A program made the translations under genes and the position numbers. A stretch of 64,000 nt of DNA from Warburgia ugandensis. Its lineage: Eukaryota > Streptophyta > Magnoliopsida > Canellales > Canellaceae. The stretch is taken from assembly GCA_035236585.1 (NCBI GenBank), contig CP141137.1:14152327-14216326 (forward strand). Direction: 5' to 3'. Below, in pieces: positions 34,025 to 46,983 of the stretch. The notes under the pieces are model-generated. The model saw only the letters and a program-made list of their open reading frames with translations, did not search any database and was not told where the DNA came from. Within the stretch, counting starts at the first letter, position 1. Every line of letters begins with the position of its first letter.

Positions 34025-37000
34025 TGTCACGCTCGTGTCCTAAATAGTAGAGTAAAATGAAAAAAATCACGAACATTAGAAATCCATGATGCCAAGTCAC
34101 TCGTCAGACTATGCTCGGAGAGAGCTTTCCAACGACACTAAGAACGTGCGAAACGGAAATCGAGAGCGAAAGACCCGGGGGTTTTCCCATCGAGTAGAGG
34201 GGGTCCAAATTGATAAGGGCACCCCCTAATGCTTGTGAACTCAATGCCACGTGGGAGGAGCTCTACACGCGGGCGCGTGGAGCTCTACTCCCATGCGTCT
34301 GTCTGCAACACTAGGAAGAGGGAGCCAAGCTGGCAACCCTCTCCCTTCTCCCCTCATTTTTTCCTGCTGCTCTCCCTCCCCTCTGGCATGATTTTTCCCA
34401 GCGACCCACTCACCCCCTTCCCTTGGATCACCCTCCTCTTCCGGTCAAGCTCCACCTGCCTAGGAACCAAGTCGTTCTTATTTCTCAGGCAAACGAAAAC
34501 TCCTGGCCATGATTCCCTCTTCCCGCCGGACTTCCTCTCCCTCGACGACTCGCACACTAGCGGAGGTTAGGGGTGAGTCTTCTCCTTCACCTCCCTTTTC
34601 CCCCTTGTTCCTTGTTCCTCGTTCCTTTTTCCTCTCCATTCCTTGTTCCTCCTCCGTTTTTCGACGAGTTGGGGTGGTGAAAAATCTCATCGGATTCATG
34701 TTATACAGGGAGGGAAACGAGATTGGATCGAAGATCCACCCATTCAGGTCATTCCTTAGACATTTCTAAGTGAAACCCCTTTAGTTTCACGGAGATTCGG
34801 CAAGAAACGACACCAAAAAATGAAAAAAAACAGCACCTAGGGTTAGTTCTAAAAGCCCTTGAAAAATTCGACAAAAAATGTTAGTTTTAGCAAAAATCAA
34901 AAGGGGAAAACGTTAGAAAATAAAAATTCAGGAAATTTCGGGCATTCCCGTGAAATTTCGTTAGAAAATGAGGTTGCTTGTGTCGCCAGCGACGACCGAA
35001 ATCCAGTCACCTTCTCCGGTGACGGCGACATTTTCCGACGACCCCTAAAAAAATGTGAAAAAATGAAATTTTTATATATGGACAATTAGTGCGTGATCTT
35101 TCCATCCACGAAGACGGATCGTCGATTAGGAATCGATTGGTCCACGAGATTGCTTGTTAATGCATAGGAAAAAATTGGAACCTTAACATCTGACCGTTGA
35201 AAATGTGATCGGGAGGTAAATTTAGGTCAAATATAACTCCAAGTAACCATTGGTGATGAATTATCACGGAAATAACTTACCTAAAATGTTGGAAATTGAA
35301 ACTTCTAGAGGTATGCGCCTGATCTAGACCATCGATGTGAGACCAATGGCACTGATCCAATTGGATAGCGACCAATTGGTGTGCAAATCCTTGATCTAGA
35401 TATATGAGGGTAGATTAAGAACATGGTGAATGTAGAACTAGAAGTGATTATAGAAAATGGCATGAAATTCAAAAAATTTACTTAGAACTTGCATTTATTG
35501 CAGAGGTTTGAGTGCAGTGTGAACGGTTTTAGCAGTAGAACCTTGAATTGTACGGGGAGAGCAGGTAAGGATCCTGAACCCTTGCATTCTTTAAATTCTT
35601 GTTGTTATGGTCTCTTGAGATTAACTTTATGCATGTGTAAAATGTATATATTGTCACCTTGGTTCAATGAATGATAAAAATTGTAATTTCTTATAAAAAA
35701 GGTCATGTTATAGTATGATTTACTATGCTTAACTGTTGTGATGATGCAAACTGTTATAAAATGGTCAAGCCCAAGATAGTAAGCCCTGAGGGCCGCCCGA
35801 TAAGCTATGATGATGCTTTCCAAGATGGTAATTCCTGAGGGAAAGGGCTACCTGGTTGCTTGCAACTAAGGTGAAGCCGCCTAAGACGGTAAATCCTGAG
35901 GATTGGACTGTCTAGTATTGAGCCTCCCAAGATGGTAAACCTTAAGGAAAAGGGCTGCCTGGTTCTTTGGAATCATGGTGGAGCCACCTAAGATGGTAAA
36001 CCCTGAGGGATGAGTTGTTAGGTATTGAGCCTCCCAAGATGGTAATTCCTGAGGGAAAGGGCTGCCTGGTCTTTTGGGATCACGATGGAGCCACCTAAGA
36101 TGGTAAACCCTGAGGGATGAGCTGGCATATTGAGTTACCCAAGATGGTAAACCCTGAGGAAAAGGGCTGCCTGGTTGCTTTCGACTAAGGTGGAGCCACC
36201 CAAGATGGTAAATCCTGAGGGTTTGGCAGCCTTGATGATGATACACATAGTGGGCTGCCTAAGATGGTAATCCTTGAGGGAGATGACTATTGAATCCTGG
36301 TGTAATGCTAGGCATGATTATTATTACTGAGAAAGTCATCAATGAGTATGCAACTTTGTTGGATGTAACGCTTATGATTTGCATTTAACTATAGAACGAG
36401 GTCCATAACTTAGTCACTCATCGATTGAATGTCCTGTGGTTGGACACTAATGGGAAATCCTTATGGGGTGTGCTTGTTTGCATGCGATGACTGTTGTGTC
36501 AGTTTTGAATTTGGGGAAAAACTATAATTCTGCTGTAATAACCATAGGCCTTACTTGATAGCACATGCTAACTATGTTATATATGACTAGTTAAAATGGA
36601 AAATGCATGCTCATGTTATATTGAATGTGCTTTTAAGCGTAGCAATGAGAATGACTAGATATGCATGGGTTTAGTTGTTTTCCCTTACTGGGCTTCGCAG
36701 CTCACCTTGTTATTTTGCAGGTACCAGTCAGGCATAGAAGAGAAAGGTTGTTGAGTGAGTTGAAGAAAGCTTGCTTGAAGCTGTTAAATTTTGAGTTGTA
36801 TATAAATACATGTATATATGTGCTAATGCTGTAAACGAGTTATGTCTTATTTTGACATTGATTCCTTATGCATCATGTATGTCTTACTATGATAGATAGT
36901 ATGGAGACTGAGTCTCCCTTTAGTAAATTATGATTGATATATTGTCTATCAGGTGAACTGCATAACATGCGTTAAATGCATAATGTCCGAAAAACAGGGG

Positions 37001-37225
37001 AGACTCTGCCGAAATTTTGGCAGGACTCGGTTGTTAAAGGAGAAAAATATTTTACTAGTAAACAGTGACTTGTATAGGACAAGAGCACCTAGCTCTCTCA
37101 ACACTTCCGTTGTGATATAATTATGAAAAAAAGAAGAAGAAGAAGAAAGGCCACGTAGGCCTAGCTCGCCCAATCGTTAAGCTTGATTAAGCCTAATCGC
37201 GGCCCTGGGGATTGGGGTCGTGACA
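34025..37225 (+). repeat. 3' LTR, 3.2 kb
   Basis: Starts TGTCACGCTCGTG directly after a purine-rich stretch (GAATAGGGGAGTG) and ends GTCGTGACA. At 3201 bases it is unusually long. It includes CpG-rich sequence at its start and a ten-copy tandem motif at about 35768-36276. Confidence 0.9.
35768..36276 (+). repeat. Ten-copy tandem motif array inside the LTR
   Basis: The motif CYNAAGATGGTAANNCCTGAGG recurs about ten times (near 35770, 35818, 35881, 35926, 35988, 36033, 36094, 36136, 36199, 36256). Spacing alternates about 45 and about 62 bases, so the higher-order unit is about 106-108 bases. AAGGGCTGCCTGGTT and GTGGAGCCACC recur once per large unit. The open minus frame across it is a by-product. 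Confidence 0.88.
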
Positions 37226-37995
37226 TTATAAGTTCACACCTTAGCATCATGCACATGGACATTGGATGATGTGCATGGTTCTAAGGGTGTTTGTATCAAT
37301 TGTATAGTTGACCATTCTTGCATTTTTTATAAGTACATGCTTCATTTAGATAGGTATTTATGGGTGAATTAGAATCCTTTGATAATTGGATTTAGGCTTT
37401 GCATTTTGTATCATGAATTATATGCACCATCCCTTAGGATTTTGTGCATAGTAAGTTGGTTGATTTGTTATTTATTTTTACATATCTCCATATCTTTAGT
37501 TTTCATTGGTTAGCTTTGCCTTATTTATATAGTTTCTAAATTTCATTATTAGGAAGTTTCAATTTAGGAAAGTTTTATTTTTAGAAAATATGCATTTAGG
37601 AAGGTTTCTAAGTTTAGCTTGTTTGCTTTTAGTATATTTCCATATTCAATGTTTACATTTATGTTAAGTTCCCATTCTTAGTGTGGGTTAAAACTCACTA
37701 TCTTTGGCTAAGTTAAGTAAGTTAAGTAAGAACCTATTAATCACACAAATAGTTTGATTCCTCATGGGATCAACCTCTATTGCTTGCTTATACTATAATC
37801 GATTCCTGCACTTGCAAGTTACTTAAAACATCACAACATATATATGATTTCTACTATGTACTTAAGCATTCTTAACTCTTTTTCATTTTATTTCTTATGT
37901 CTTTCTAGCACATTTACTAGTTCTCTAAGCATGTTTTGTTATGTGTTTCACATGAAATCCATAGTAAAGCAATTTATATAGTTCACAACAAACTA

Positions 37996-40900
37996 TCTTC
38001 ATTATCATCAACACCTTATCCTAATTAGGGGTTAGTAACACGAATCTTTTTCCTCTATTCCCCTCTATTAATTATCATGGCTTCATTTAGTCCAAAGGTT
38101 TTCAAATCTTTTCTCACTACTTCTATCCCTGTTCTTTTGGACCTTCCCCTTGCCCTCTTAGAGCCTTCAACTTGGATCACCTCACTCTTTCTAACCGATG
38201 CTGTTATCAATTTCCATTAGACATGTCTAAACCATTTAAGTCTAGTCTCCCTCCTCTTGTTATCTATCGATGCGACTCCTAAGTTTCCTTTAATATTTTC
38301 ATTTCTAATTCTATCCTTTTTAGTCTTACCACTCATCCATCAAAACATCCACATTCCGATGATGTTCAACCTATGTACACATTGTTCCTTAACTATCCAA
38401 CTCTCTAATCCACAGAGCATGGCTAGCATTACCGCCATCTTATAGAAATTTTCTTTTAGTTTAAAAGGTACCCACTGATCACACAAAGCTCTAGAGGTGC
38501 ATCTTCATTTGTTCCAACCCACTTAGATTCTAGGGGTAACCTCCCTATCAATACCTATGCTCTCATGAATTATGGATCCCAAGTATTGGAAGTGCTATTT
38601 TAGGGAGAATTCTTAGCTATCACTCTTTACGGGTGCTTCACTTAGGCTCCTCTCCTTGCTAAATTGCATTCCATATACTTTGTCTTAGTTTTGTTAATTT
38701 TAAATCATTTAGATTGTAATACATCTCTCCATAACTCTAGCTTTGTGTTTATGCCCTCTCTTGTCTTATCAATCAAAACTATATCATCTATAAATAAAAT
38801 GCACCATGGAATCTCGTCGTGCAAATGTTTGGTTAATTCATCCATAACCAATGTGAAAGGTACATGATTAATGTCTATCCTTGGTGTAATTCTATAGTGA
38901 TAGAAAAATCCCTAGTCTTTCCACTAATGGTCCTAGCATTTGTTACAGCTCCCTCAGACATGTATTTAGTTATGCCATGACACCTCTTTCTCACCCAACA
39001 CCCACCATATTAAATCTCTACGAGCCCTATTATAAGCTTTTTGTAAGTCAATAAAGACCATGCTATTAATTGTCTAAGCAAGAAAATAGCTTCTATGGTA
39101 GACCTCCCAAGTATGAAACCAAACTAGTTTTCTGATACACTCATCTCATGCTTTTGCCTCTTCTTAATCAGTCTTTCAAAAAGTTTCGTGATATGGCTCA
39201 TAAGTTTGATCCCCCCATAATTAGTACAACTTTATATGTCTCCTTTATTTTTATAAATTGGTACAACATAGCTCTTCCTCCACTCATCTAGCATTTTCTT
39301 CAATTTTAAAATCTTGTTAAGCAACTAAACTACTCCAATATATCCCAAATACTCACAAACCTCTATCACATACCATTGAGCCCCATGGCCTTTCTTAATT
39401 TCATCTTTTTCAAGGTCTCTTTTACTTCCAATATTCTAATCTTCCGGTCGTATTTATAATGCCCAATGTTGTTTGGGTTTATGGTAGTTTTAATCCTGAT
39501 ATTCTCGAGATAATTGTTATTTAGTTATTTTTTTAAAGTAATTTTCCCATCTTTGTTTGATCTCATTGTCTTTGACTAGTACCCTTTGATCATCACTTCT
39601 AATACACTTAATATAGTCTAAGTCCTTACTCTGCTTTTCTCTTACTTTTACGAGTTTAAACACATCTTTCTCACCTTCTCTTGATCATAATTTATTATAA
39701 AAATTATCATATGTCTTGAGCTTAACCTCACTTACTACTCTCTTAACAGCCTTTTTAGCATTCTTATATTACTCAAAGTTATCATTATTTTTAGTCTTTT
39801 GTTATGCTTTAAAAACACATGTTTCTCTTTAATAAGTTTTTGCACTTTTTTGCTCCACTACTAAGTTTCCTTTGCTGGTTGCTTTCTATATTTAGATACT
39901 CCTAGGACATCTTTTATCACTTTCTTGATGGACTCAGCCATATTAGTCTAGGCGGTATTTACTTATATTTCATTGTTCTGGTTTCCTTCTGCCATCAACT
40001 TGTTTGCAACTGAAGCTTCTTCTATCCTTTTAAGTTCCACCACTTAGTTTTTGGACACATATTTAATTCATTTTCTTTCATCCATATTTTAATGTAGATA
40101 TCCATAACCATTAACCTATGTTTTGAGGTTAGACTCACATTATATATCACTTAACAATCCTTACATATTGATCTTTTGGTATTCCTAAGTAGAAAAAAGA
40201 CTATTTGGCTTTTATATGATCCACTTTTAAATGTTAGTAAGTGATCATCCCTCTTCTTAAAATATGTGTTTGCTATAGTTAGGTTATATGCTAAAGCAAA
40301 ATCGAGTATAGCTTCTCCCATCTCAATTCTTTCTCTAATACCATACTCTCCATGTAACATATCATATCCTTCTTCTTCTTCTTTTTTCCCTACATGACCA
40401 TTAAGGTCTGCTCCTATAAATATTCCCTTTATGTTAGGAATTTCTTGCATGACTCCCTCCATATCCTTCCAAAAATGTCTTTTCATTCTATCTTATAAGC
40501 CTACTTGTAGTACATGTGCACTTATAACATTTATGATTTTCTCTCATAGAATAAGTTTTATTGGTATAATTCTATCACTAGTTCTTTTAACTTCATCATA
40601 GAACAACTTTTATTAGTATAATTCTATTACTAGTTCTTTTAACTTCTACAACATTATCATTAAATTCTTTATCTACCACTATCCCTAAGACATTTCTATT
40701 GTCGTCCTTTTATACATAACAAAGCTTATACCCATTGATTTCTCTAGTTTTAAGCCCTTTCCACTTGTTTCTTGGATACAAGCAATGTTGACTCTCATGT
40801 ATTTTATTGTGTTTGCTAACTCCAAACTCTTACATGTACATGTGCATATATTTCATGTGGTGATATGAATCTAATTCTCCTAACCTAGCCTATTTACCAA

Positions 40901-41072
40901 CGTACTTTCCAAATGATGTTGGAACCCATGCATACTTTCTATTGCACTTGGGTTCTAATGCAACGCGTCACTTTAGGAGGAACACCCTATCAACCCTTAT
41001 TCATTTTTCATTGCATCTGGTATATGATGCAATGAGTCACTTATGGGGAGCGCCTAGCCTGAGGAAATGTCA
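37996..41072 (-). mobile_element. RTE-clade LINE 1, near full length, dead
   Basis: About 3.1 kb, reading leftward: a 5' leader with AGTGCAATAGAAAG-like repeats, an endonuclease (EEP) domain, reverse transcriptase, a C-terminal VVRKDLKTL-like region and a short ATC-rich tail. An intact stretch of endonuclease lies at 40486-40151 (KGIFIGADLNGHVGK, TFKSGSYKSQIVFFLLRN). The RT box reads FIDDIVLID, keeping the Asp pair. Numerous stops and frameshifts elsewhere make it non-functional. RTE LINEs copy by target-primed reverse transcription. Confidence 0.88.
40151..40486 (-). pseudogene. LINE endonuclease fragment
   Basis: An open 111-residue piece of the apurinic-type endonuclease of RTE LINEs, with the GADLNGHVG motif (Asp and Asn of the metal/phosphate site) and ILDFALAYNLTIANTYFKKR followed by the SQIVFF end (family has SQIDFF; the catalytic Asp is Val here). 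Confidence 0.85.
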
Positions 41073-44013
41073 AAAATTGATTCATGCATGAGGTTTGCCA
41101 TGGCTTTTACTTGCCAACTAGCTCTTGAAGCAAAACCCTCCTCCTTTAGTCCAGCTTGGACTGGCAATAGAGGAGTTACAAAGCAAACTATCTTATTTGG
41201 ACATAACAATTAGAAGTTTCACCATATAAATTATTAAAGAACTTGTTTTGTGTTTTTGATGTCTCTAGCTTAATCAAATTAAAGAAAAAAAAAAGTTAAG
41301 AAATCTTGACATTGAAGTTGAAAGTACCCATTTGAGCTAGTTTCATTAGAATCAATTCCTAATAACTCCCATGATAAAATGACAATTGAAGGTACTGATA
41401 GCGCAAGTCATACTATATGTATTTGAACATATATGATAGTTTATTTCATTAGGCTTTTTTACAATTAGCAATTTAGAACTTCAATAGCTACCTATTTTGT
41501 TTTGTAGGCTTCTATTGTCTCAACAATTTGGTGTGTTCTAGTTACAAGTTCTTATACTTAGAAAATTGTTCATTTTGTCTTTAATTGAGTTAACATGAAG
41601 TCAAGATTCGTGTAGAATATCAAAATATATAAAGGTTCCAAATAAGAAAGCAAAAAATTAGATATTAAACCAAACTTTAATTCAAGCTCATAGTTGGTTA
41701 CTTGTAGTGAGATATTGAGAACCACATTCTAAACATGTTCTTTGTGTGTTTAGGTAAGTTAGTAGCCAACCATGTGGTAGTAAAAAGGTCATCCATGGAA
41801 GAGAGAATTAAGTGGTGTGGAAAGAAGTGCTTTTGATTTAGATTCTACAATTATAAGTTTTTCTCCATGAAAAATGGCTTTTGTTTATAATTATTCTATT
41901 TGGTATACAAATTGTATGTAAGTAATCTTAACATGATTTTTTAAAAGTGTTCTTTCATAGCTTTGGGCAAACATACATCCAACCACTAGAATCATTTTGG
42001 GAAGAATCAAACTATATAAAAGTACTTCAAAATTCTTTTTCATGATCTTATCCTTGTAGCAAAAATTGTAGGTTTCTCCATTCACAAAAAAACGGTGTAA
42101 GAAGCATAAGGCATCCATCTTAGCCTCTTGTTGGAGTAACTCCAATAGCCAATGTTGGTTAAGTTCACGACCAAGAGGTTGTTGATTCAAATTCCACTAA
42201 CTAAAACAAATCTAACCACAAATAGTAAATTGCAAAGGACGGAAACATAAAGGATAATAAAGAATCAAAAAAGTAGGTAAGTGCATTATGTCATTTTAAA
42301 TCTTACTAGCCCATAATCTATATTATGTATCTATTATATATTAAGTAAATAGGGCTTTTCTTTATTTTAAACTTTTGAATCTTACTTGTCCTTGTGTCAT
42401 GTGGACACTTTGTTGAACCTATTTTTTCTTAGAACATTTTTAAAAGTATTTATTATTATTATTATGTATTAGTGGTTGAATAAGTAGGTTACTAAAAGGC
42501 TTAATTGTTTCATTAGATAAATATGTATGCCAAAAGATATGTTATATTCCTAAAATCTCAGCCCACTTTTTGCATTTCTTTCCATGATTCAAACCATCCA
42601 TCAAATTCACCTCATATCCTATGCCATGGATGCAAAATCTTACATGTATTGGATATCTTTAGGTCATTTGTTTTTTAATTTTTTTTTAAAGCAAAAAAAG
42701 AGATGGTACAAACCAAAAAGCCCCAAAAGACAGTAAACTGTCTATTGTTTTGTCTCTTAAAACACAAAAAAATGAAGGACCTAGAGATATCCAATGTAAG
42801 TGAGATTTGGTACCTAGAACGTCTAAGATGAGGCAATCCAAAGAATCATTAGGATCACAAAAAGGAATTGAAAAGATGGGCCCGCTCTCCACTTTTTGTA
42901 CGGCTATTATACAATTGTGATGAGACTGTTCATATACATAATGACCAAACTCTAAATTTACTCACCTTATGGTTTTCAAAGAAGTAAGTCACACTTGAAT
43001 AATTGCTTATGATTTAAAGAAATAAGTCTCATTTGAATTTCTTTTCAAAGAAATAAGCCTTTGTGCATTGCAAGGGCATATATACTAGTCTATATGTAAA
43101 GCCAAATGAGGTGAACAACAACTATAACTAAGTAGATGCATAGCGAAGTCAATATAACTATTCAAGTTAATGTAACTAGTTAGTGAAACCAAGACACATC
43201 GTACTCAAGTTGAAAGTAAACCAAATATCTTACAGAACAAAATGAGACCAAGACACATCTTGTTTAAGCTGAAAGTATAACTAAATCAGAAGCAAAACAA
43301 CCTATCCAAGTCATTATAATCAAATGAGTTACCTAACTCTTTCTTGGTCTCCATCTTGGAATTTTTGAATTTTGTTTAAATGAATCCTTTATTCTATTGA
43401 TTTCAGGCCTTCTAACCATTCTTCTTTCAAGAGATGGTAGCACTACTCATTAGGTTTCTTTACTCCAATAATGTGGATAAGCATAACAAGACTTCTAGTT
43501 ATACATAATGGGCATACTTCTTTTTTCATTTTTTTCAATAATTCAACCCATTCATATGATTTATCCCATCTTAGATGGCCTTGGTACCAATTCTCACATC
43601 TATTAAATATTTCAAGTTTCTTTACCTTTTGATCTTTTGATTAAAAAAATATAGATGATATAACACAAAGGCCCAAACACACTAAACATGTCTATGTTTT
43701 TACTTCAAACTATGTTGTTGGGATGATTTTAACATCTAGAAAATTGTGTTTAGAAACAAATAGTTTGGAAATTTTATAAACAAGACATGATTTCTTAGAG
43801 GCTATAACTATTCTAATCATATGACTTTTAAACTATAAAAAATTTAAAGTAAAACATTTTTGAAGAAGTTGAAGATGATTTTGTTATTTTCTCTTCTTAT
43901 TTGCAAATGAATATGCATATGTATATTAGTTTGTAAGCAAGAAAAAAAGATAATGAAAACCATCTTTAGCTTCTTCAAAGTATGGCAATCCTAACATGAC
44001 ATGAATAGATCAC
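41073..44013. other. AT-rich spacer between two inverted LINEs, no gene
   Basis: No recognisable coding family, SINE or LTR end. Open frames up to 99 codons lack family features. Confidence 0.5.
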
Positions 44014-46983
44014 TAACATTCCCTCAAGCTAGGGACGTCCCCCATTAGCGCCTCACTGCATTGGATCCTGAGTGCAGTGAAAAATGGGCAAGGTTTGCTA
44101 GTGCATTCCCTCGGAAGCAAAGTGCTACATCGAATCATGGGTGTAGTGGAAATCGGCAAGGGTTCCTAGAGTGTCCCCTTGGAAGTAACAGGCTGCATCA
44201 AAACTCATGTGTAGTGGAAAGTAGACATAGGTTCATGTCATAGGGGTTGAGAAGTGCGTGGATAAATAGGCTATTTTAAGAGCATAAGATTCATATCGCT
44301 ACATGGAATATAGGGACATTAACATGTAAGAATCTAGAGTTAGTAGATACAATGAAACGTAGGAGAGTCAACATAGCTGGTATCTAAGAAACTAAGTGGA
44401 GAGGAGGTAAAACTAGAGAACTCAAGGGGTATAAGCTCTGGTACGAAGGAAATGATAATAATAGAAATGGCATAGGAATAGTAGTGGATAAGGAATTAAA
44501 GAATAAAGTTGTAGACATTAAAAGAACTAGTGATAGAATAATAATAATAATAAAACTTGTTCTAAGAGAGCATATCATAAATGTTATAAGTGCATACACA
44601 ACACAAGTAGGGTTAGAAGATATAATTAAGAGACAATTTTAGGAAGATATGGATGGAGTCATGCAAGAAATTCCTACACATAGGGGATATTTAGAAAGGC
44701 AGACTTGAATAATCATGTAGGAAAAGAAAAGGAAGGATATGATAGGGTATGGTATCGGAGAATGAAATGAGATGGGGGAAGGTATCCTCAATTTAGCTTT
44801 GGCATAAAATTAGCCCTTGCAAAGGCATTCTTTAAGAAGAAGGATAAACACTTAATAACCTTTAAAAGTGGACTCAATAAAAGCCAAATAGACTTTTTGT
44901 TACTTAGGAATATCAAAAGATTAATGTGTAAGGATTGTAAGGTGATATTCGGTAAGAGTTTAACCTTACAACATAGGTTAATGGTTATGAATATTTACTT
45001 TAAAAGATGGAAGAAAGGAAATGACATTAATAAGTATCTAAAAACTATGTGGTGGAACTTAAAAGGGGAGAAAATAACCTCACTCACAAATAAGTTGATG
45101 GTAGAAGGAAACTAGAAGAATGAAACAGAGTAAACACTGTGGATTAATATGGCCAAGGCTATTAAGAAAGTGGCAAAAGATGTCCTAGGAGTATCTAAAG
45201 GTAGATAATAGTAAGTGAGGCTAAACTTAAGACATATGATGATCTCTATAATAGAATAGGATCAAGAGAAGGTGAGAAAGATATGTTTAAACTTGCAAAA
45301 ATAAGACAATAGACTTAGACCGCGTTAAGCGCATTAGAAGTGATGATCAAAGGGTACTAGTCAAAGATGACGAGATCAAACAAATGTGGGAAAATTAACT
45401 TTCAAAATTTGCTAAATGAGAATTGCCCAGAATATAGGGATTAAAAGTTCTGTAAACCTAAACAACATTGGACATTATAAATATGACCATAAGATTAGAA
45501 TACCTAAAGTGAAAGAAGCCTTGAAAAAAATGAAATCAAGAAAGGCCCTACGGTTTGATGGTATATCAACAGAGGTTTGGAAGCATATGGGAGATACTAA
45601 AGTAGTTTCGTTAACCAAGTTGTTTAACAATATTATAAAATCAAAGAAAATATTGGATGACTAGAGGAAGAGCCCTATTATACTAATTTATAAGAATAAA
45701 GGGGACATACAGAGCTGCATTAATTATCGAGAGTCACACTTATGAGCCACATTATGAAACTTTTTGAAAGAGTAATTGAGAGGAGGCTATAACAAGAGAC
45801 AAGTGTATTAGAGAACTAGTTTCATTTTATGCTTGAGAGGTCTATCATAGAAGTTATTTTCTTAATACGACAATTGATAGAGAAATATAGAGAGAGGAGG
45901 AAGGACCTTCACATAGTCTTTATTGACTTAAAGAAAGCTTATGATAGGTTCCTTAGAGAGTTAATATGGAGGGTATTGGGCGAGAAAGGGGTTTCACAAG
46001 GGTATATAGACATAATTAAATATATGTATGAGGGAGTTGTAACAAAATGTTAAGACCACTAGTGAAGAGACTAGTGATTTTCCTATCATTGTAAGATTGC
46101 ACCAAGGATCGACATTGAGTTCATACCTTTTCACATTAGTTATGGATGAGTTGACAAAACATCTGCATGAGGAGATTCTGTAGTGCATGCCATTTGCTAA
46201 TGATATAGTTTTAATTGATGAGACAAGAGAGGGCGTAAGCACAAAGCTACAGTTATGGAGAGAAGCATTAGAACCTAAAGGATTTAAATTTGGCTGAATT
46301 AAGATGAAGTATGTGGAATGCAATTTTAGTAAGGAGTGGAGAACCAATAAAAATTGATAATAAAGAAGTTCCCGTAAAAACCACTATCGGTACTTAGGAT
46401 CAATGATTCATGAAAATGTAGAGATTGAGAGGGAGGCTACCTAAAGAATCGAAGTGGGTTGGAACAAATAGAGATGTGTATCTAGAGTTTTGTATGATCA
46501 GCAGGTGCCACTCAAACTAAAATAAAAATTCTATAGGATGGCTATAAGGCTAACCATGCTCTATGGATCAGAGTGTTGAGCAATTAAAGAACATCATGTT
46601 CATAAGCTGAGCATAGCAAAAATGAGGGTGTTGAGATGGATGAGTGTCAAGACAAAAAAGGATAGAATTAGGAATGAAAATAGTAGAGGAAACTTAGGGA
46701 TAGTACCAATAGGTAACAAGATAAGACAGATTAGACTTATATGGTTTGGACATGTCCAATGAAGAACGAAAATGACACCAATCAGAAGGAGTGAGGCAAT
46801 ACAAGTAGAAGGTTCTAAAAGGGCAAGGGGAATGCCCAAAAGAACATGGATAAAAGTGGTGAGAAAATATTTTAAAATTTTGAGACTAAATGAAGCCATG
46901 GTACTTAATTGAGGGGAATGGAGGAACATGATTCGTGTAGCCGACTCTTAATTAGGATAAGGTCTTGATGAAGATGATGAAGA
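44014..46983 (+). mobile_element. RTE-clade LINE 2, near full length, dead
   Basis: About 3.0 kb on the + strand, with the same leader as LINE 1 (CATTCCCTCAAGCTAGGG...GTGCAGTGAAAAATGGGCAAG), an endonuclease region with stops, then RT. RT block A reads HIVFIDLKKAYDR (45829-46053 frame). The later catalytic box reads [10 protein letters not shown] instead of FADD, replacing a catalytic Asp by Asn. It ends ...AATTAGGATAAGG with a GATGAAGATGATGA tail. Confidence 0.9.
45416..46053 (+). pseudogene. LINE reverse transcriptase fragments
   Basis: Two frames: one with KVKEALKKMKSRKALRFDGISTEVWKHMG in part (family KMKxGKAxGPDGIPIEVWK, finger region) and one with FLIRQLIEKYRERRKDLHIV then FIDLKKAYDR. 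Stops at 45663 and 46051 and the FAND box downstream (46196) show decay. Confidence 0.88.

Larger units (their letters stand above)
31717..37225 (+). mobile_element. Ty3/gypsy chromovirus, internally deleted, TSD TTATA
   Basis: A 5-bp duplication TTATA (31712-31716 and 37226-37230) flanks an element starting TGTCACGCTCGTG and ending GGGTCGTGACA. Only the first about 946 bases of the 5' LTR remain. From 32662 the sequence jumps into pol at the integrase zinc-binding region, so the rest of the LTR, the primer site, gag, protease, RT and RNase H are missing. Chromodomain-type C-terminus and very long LTRs suit the Tekay/Del group. Confidence 0.9.
29498..37838 (+). mobile_element. Probable solo LTR (second Ty3/gypsy type) split by a chromovirus
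   Basis: The right end, from CTCATGGGATCAACC through CCTGCACTTGCAAGTTACTT to CACAACA (37838), closely matches the LTR end of the gag-only element at 49061 read on its strand. A TGTTAAATTAGG start at 29498 gives 5-base flanks TATAA and TATAT (four of five match). Without the insertion at 31717-37225 it is about 2.8 kb. No coding domain was seen. Confidence 0.5.

Noticed and set aside
35881-36246. 121-codon minus frame rich in repeated HPSG/LPSW phrases
   Set aside because: It is a translation of the tandem motif array in the LTR.
35768-36276. CRISPR-like array of regularly spaced repeats
   Set aside because: Plant LTR context, spacers are themselves repeated, repeat is imperfect, and no cas genes exist.
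41891-42190. 99-codon minus frame between the LINEs
   Set aside because: No recognisable motif and no supporting signals such as introns, leader or conserved context.
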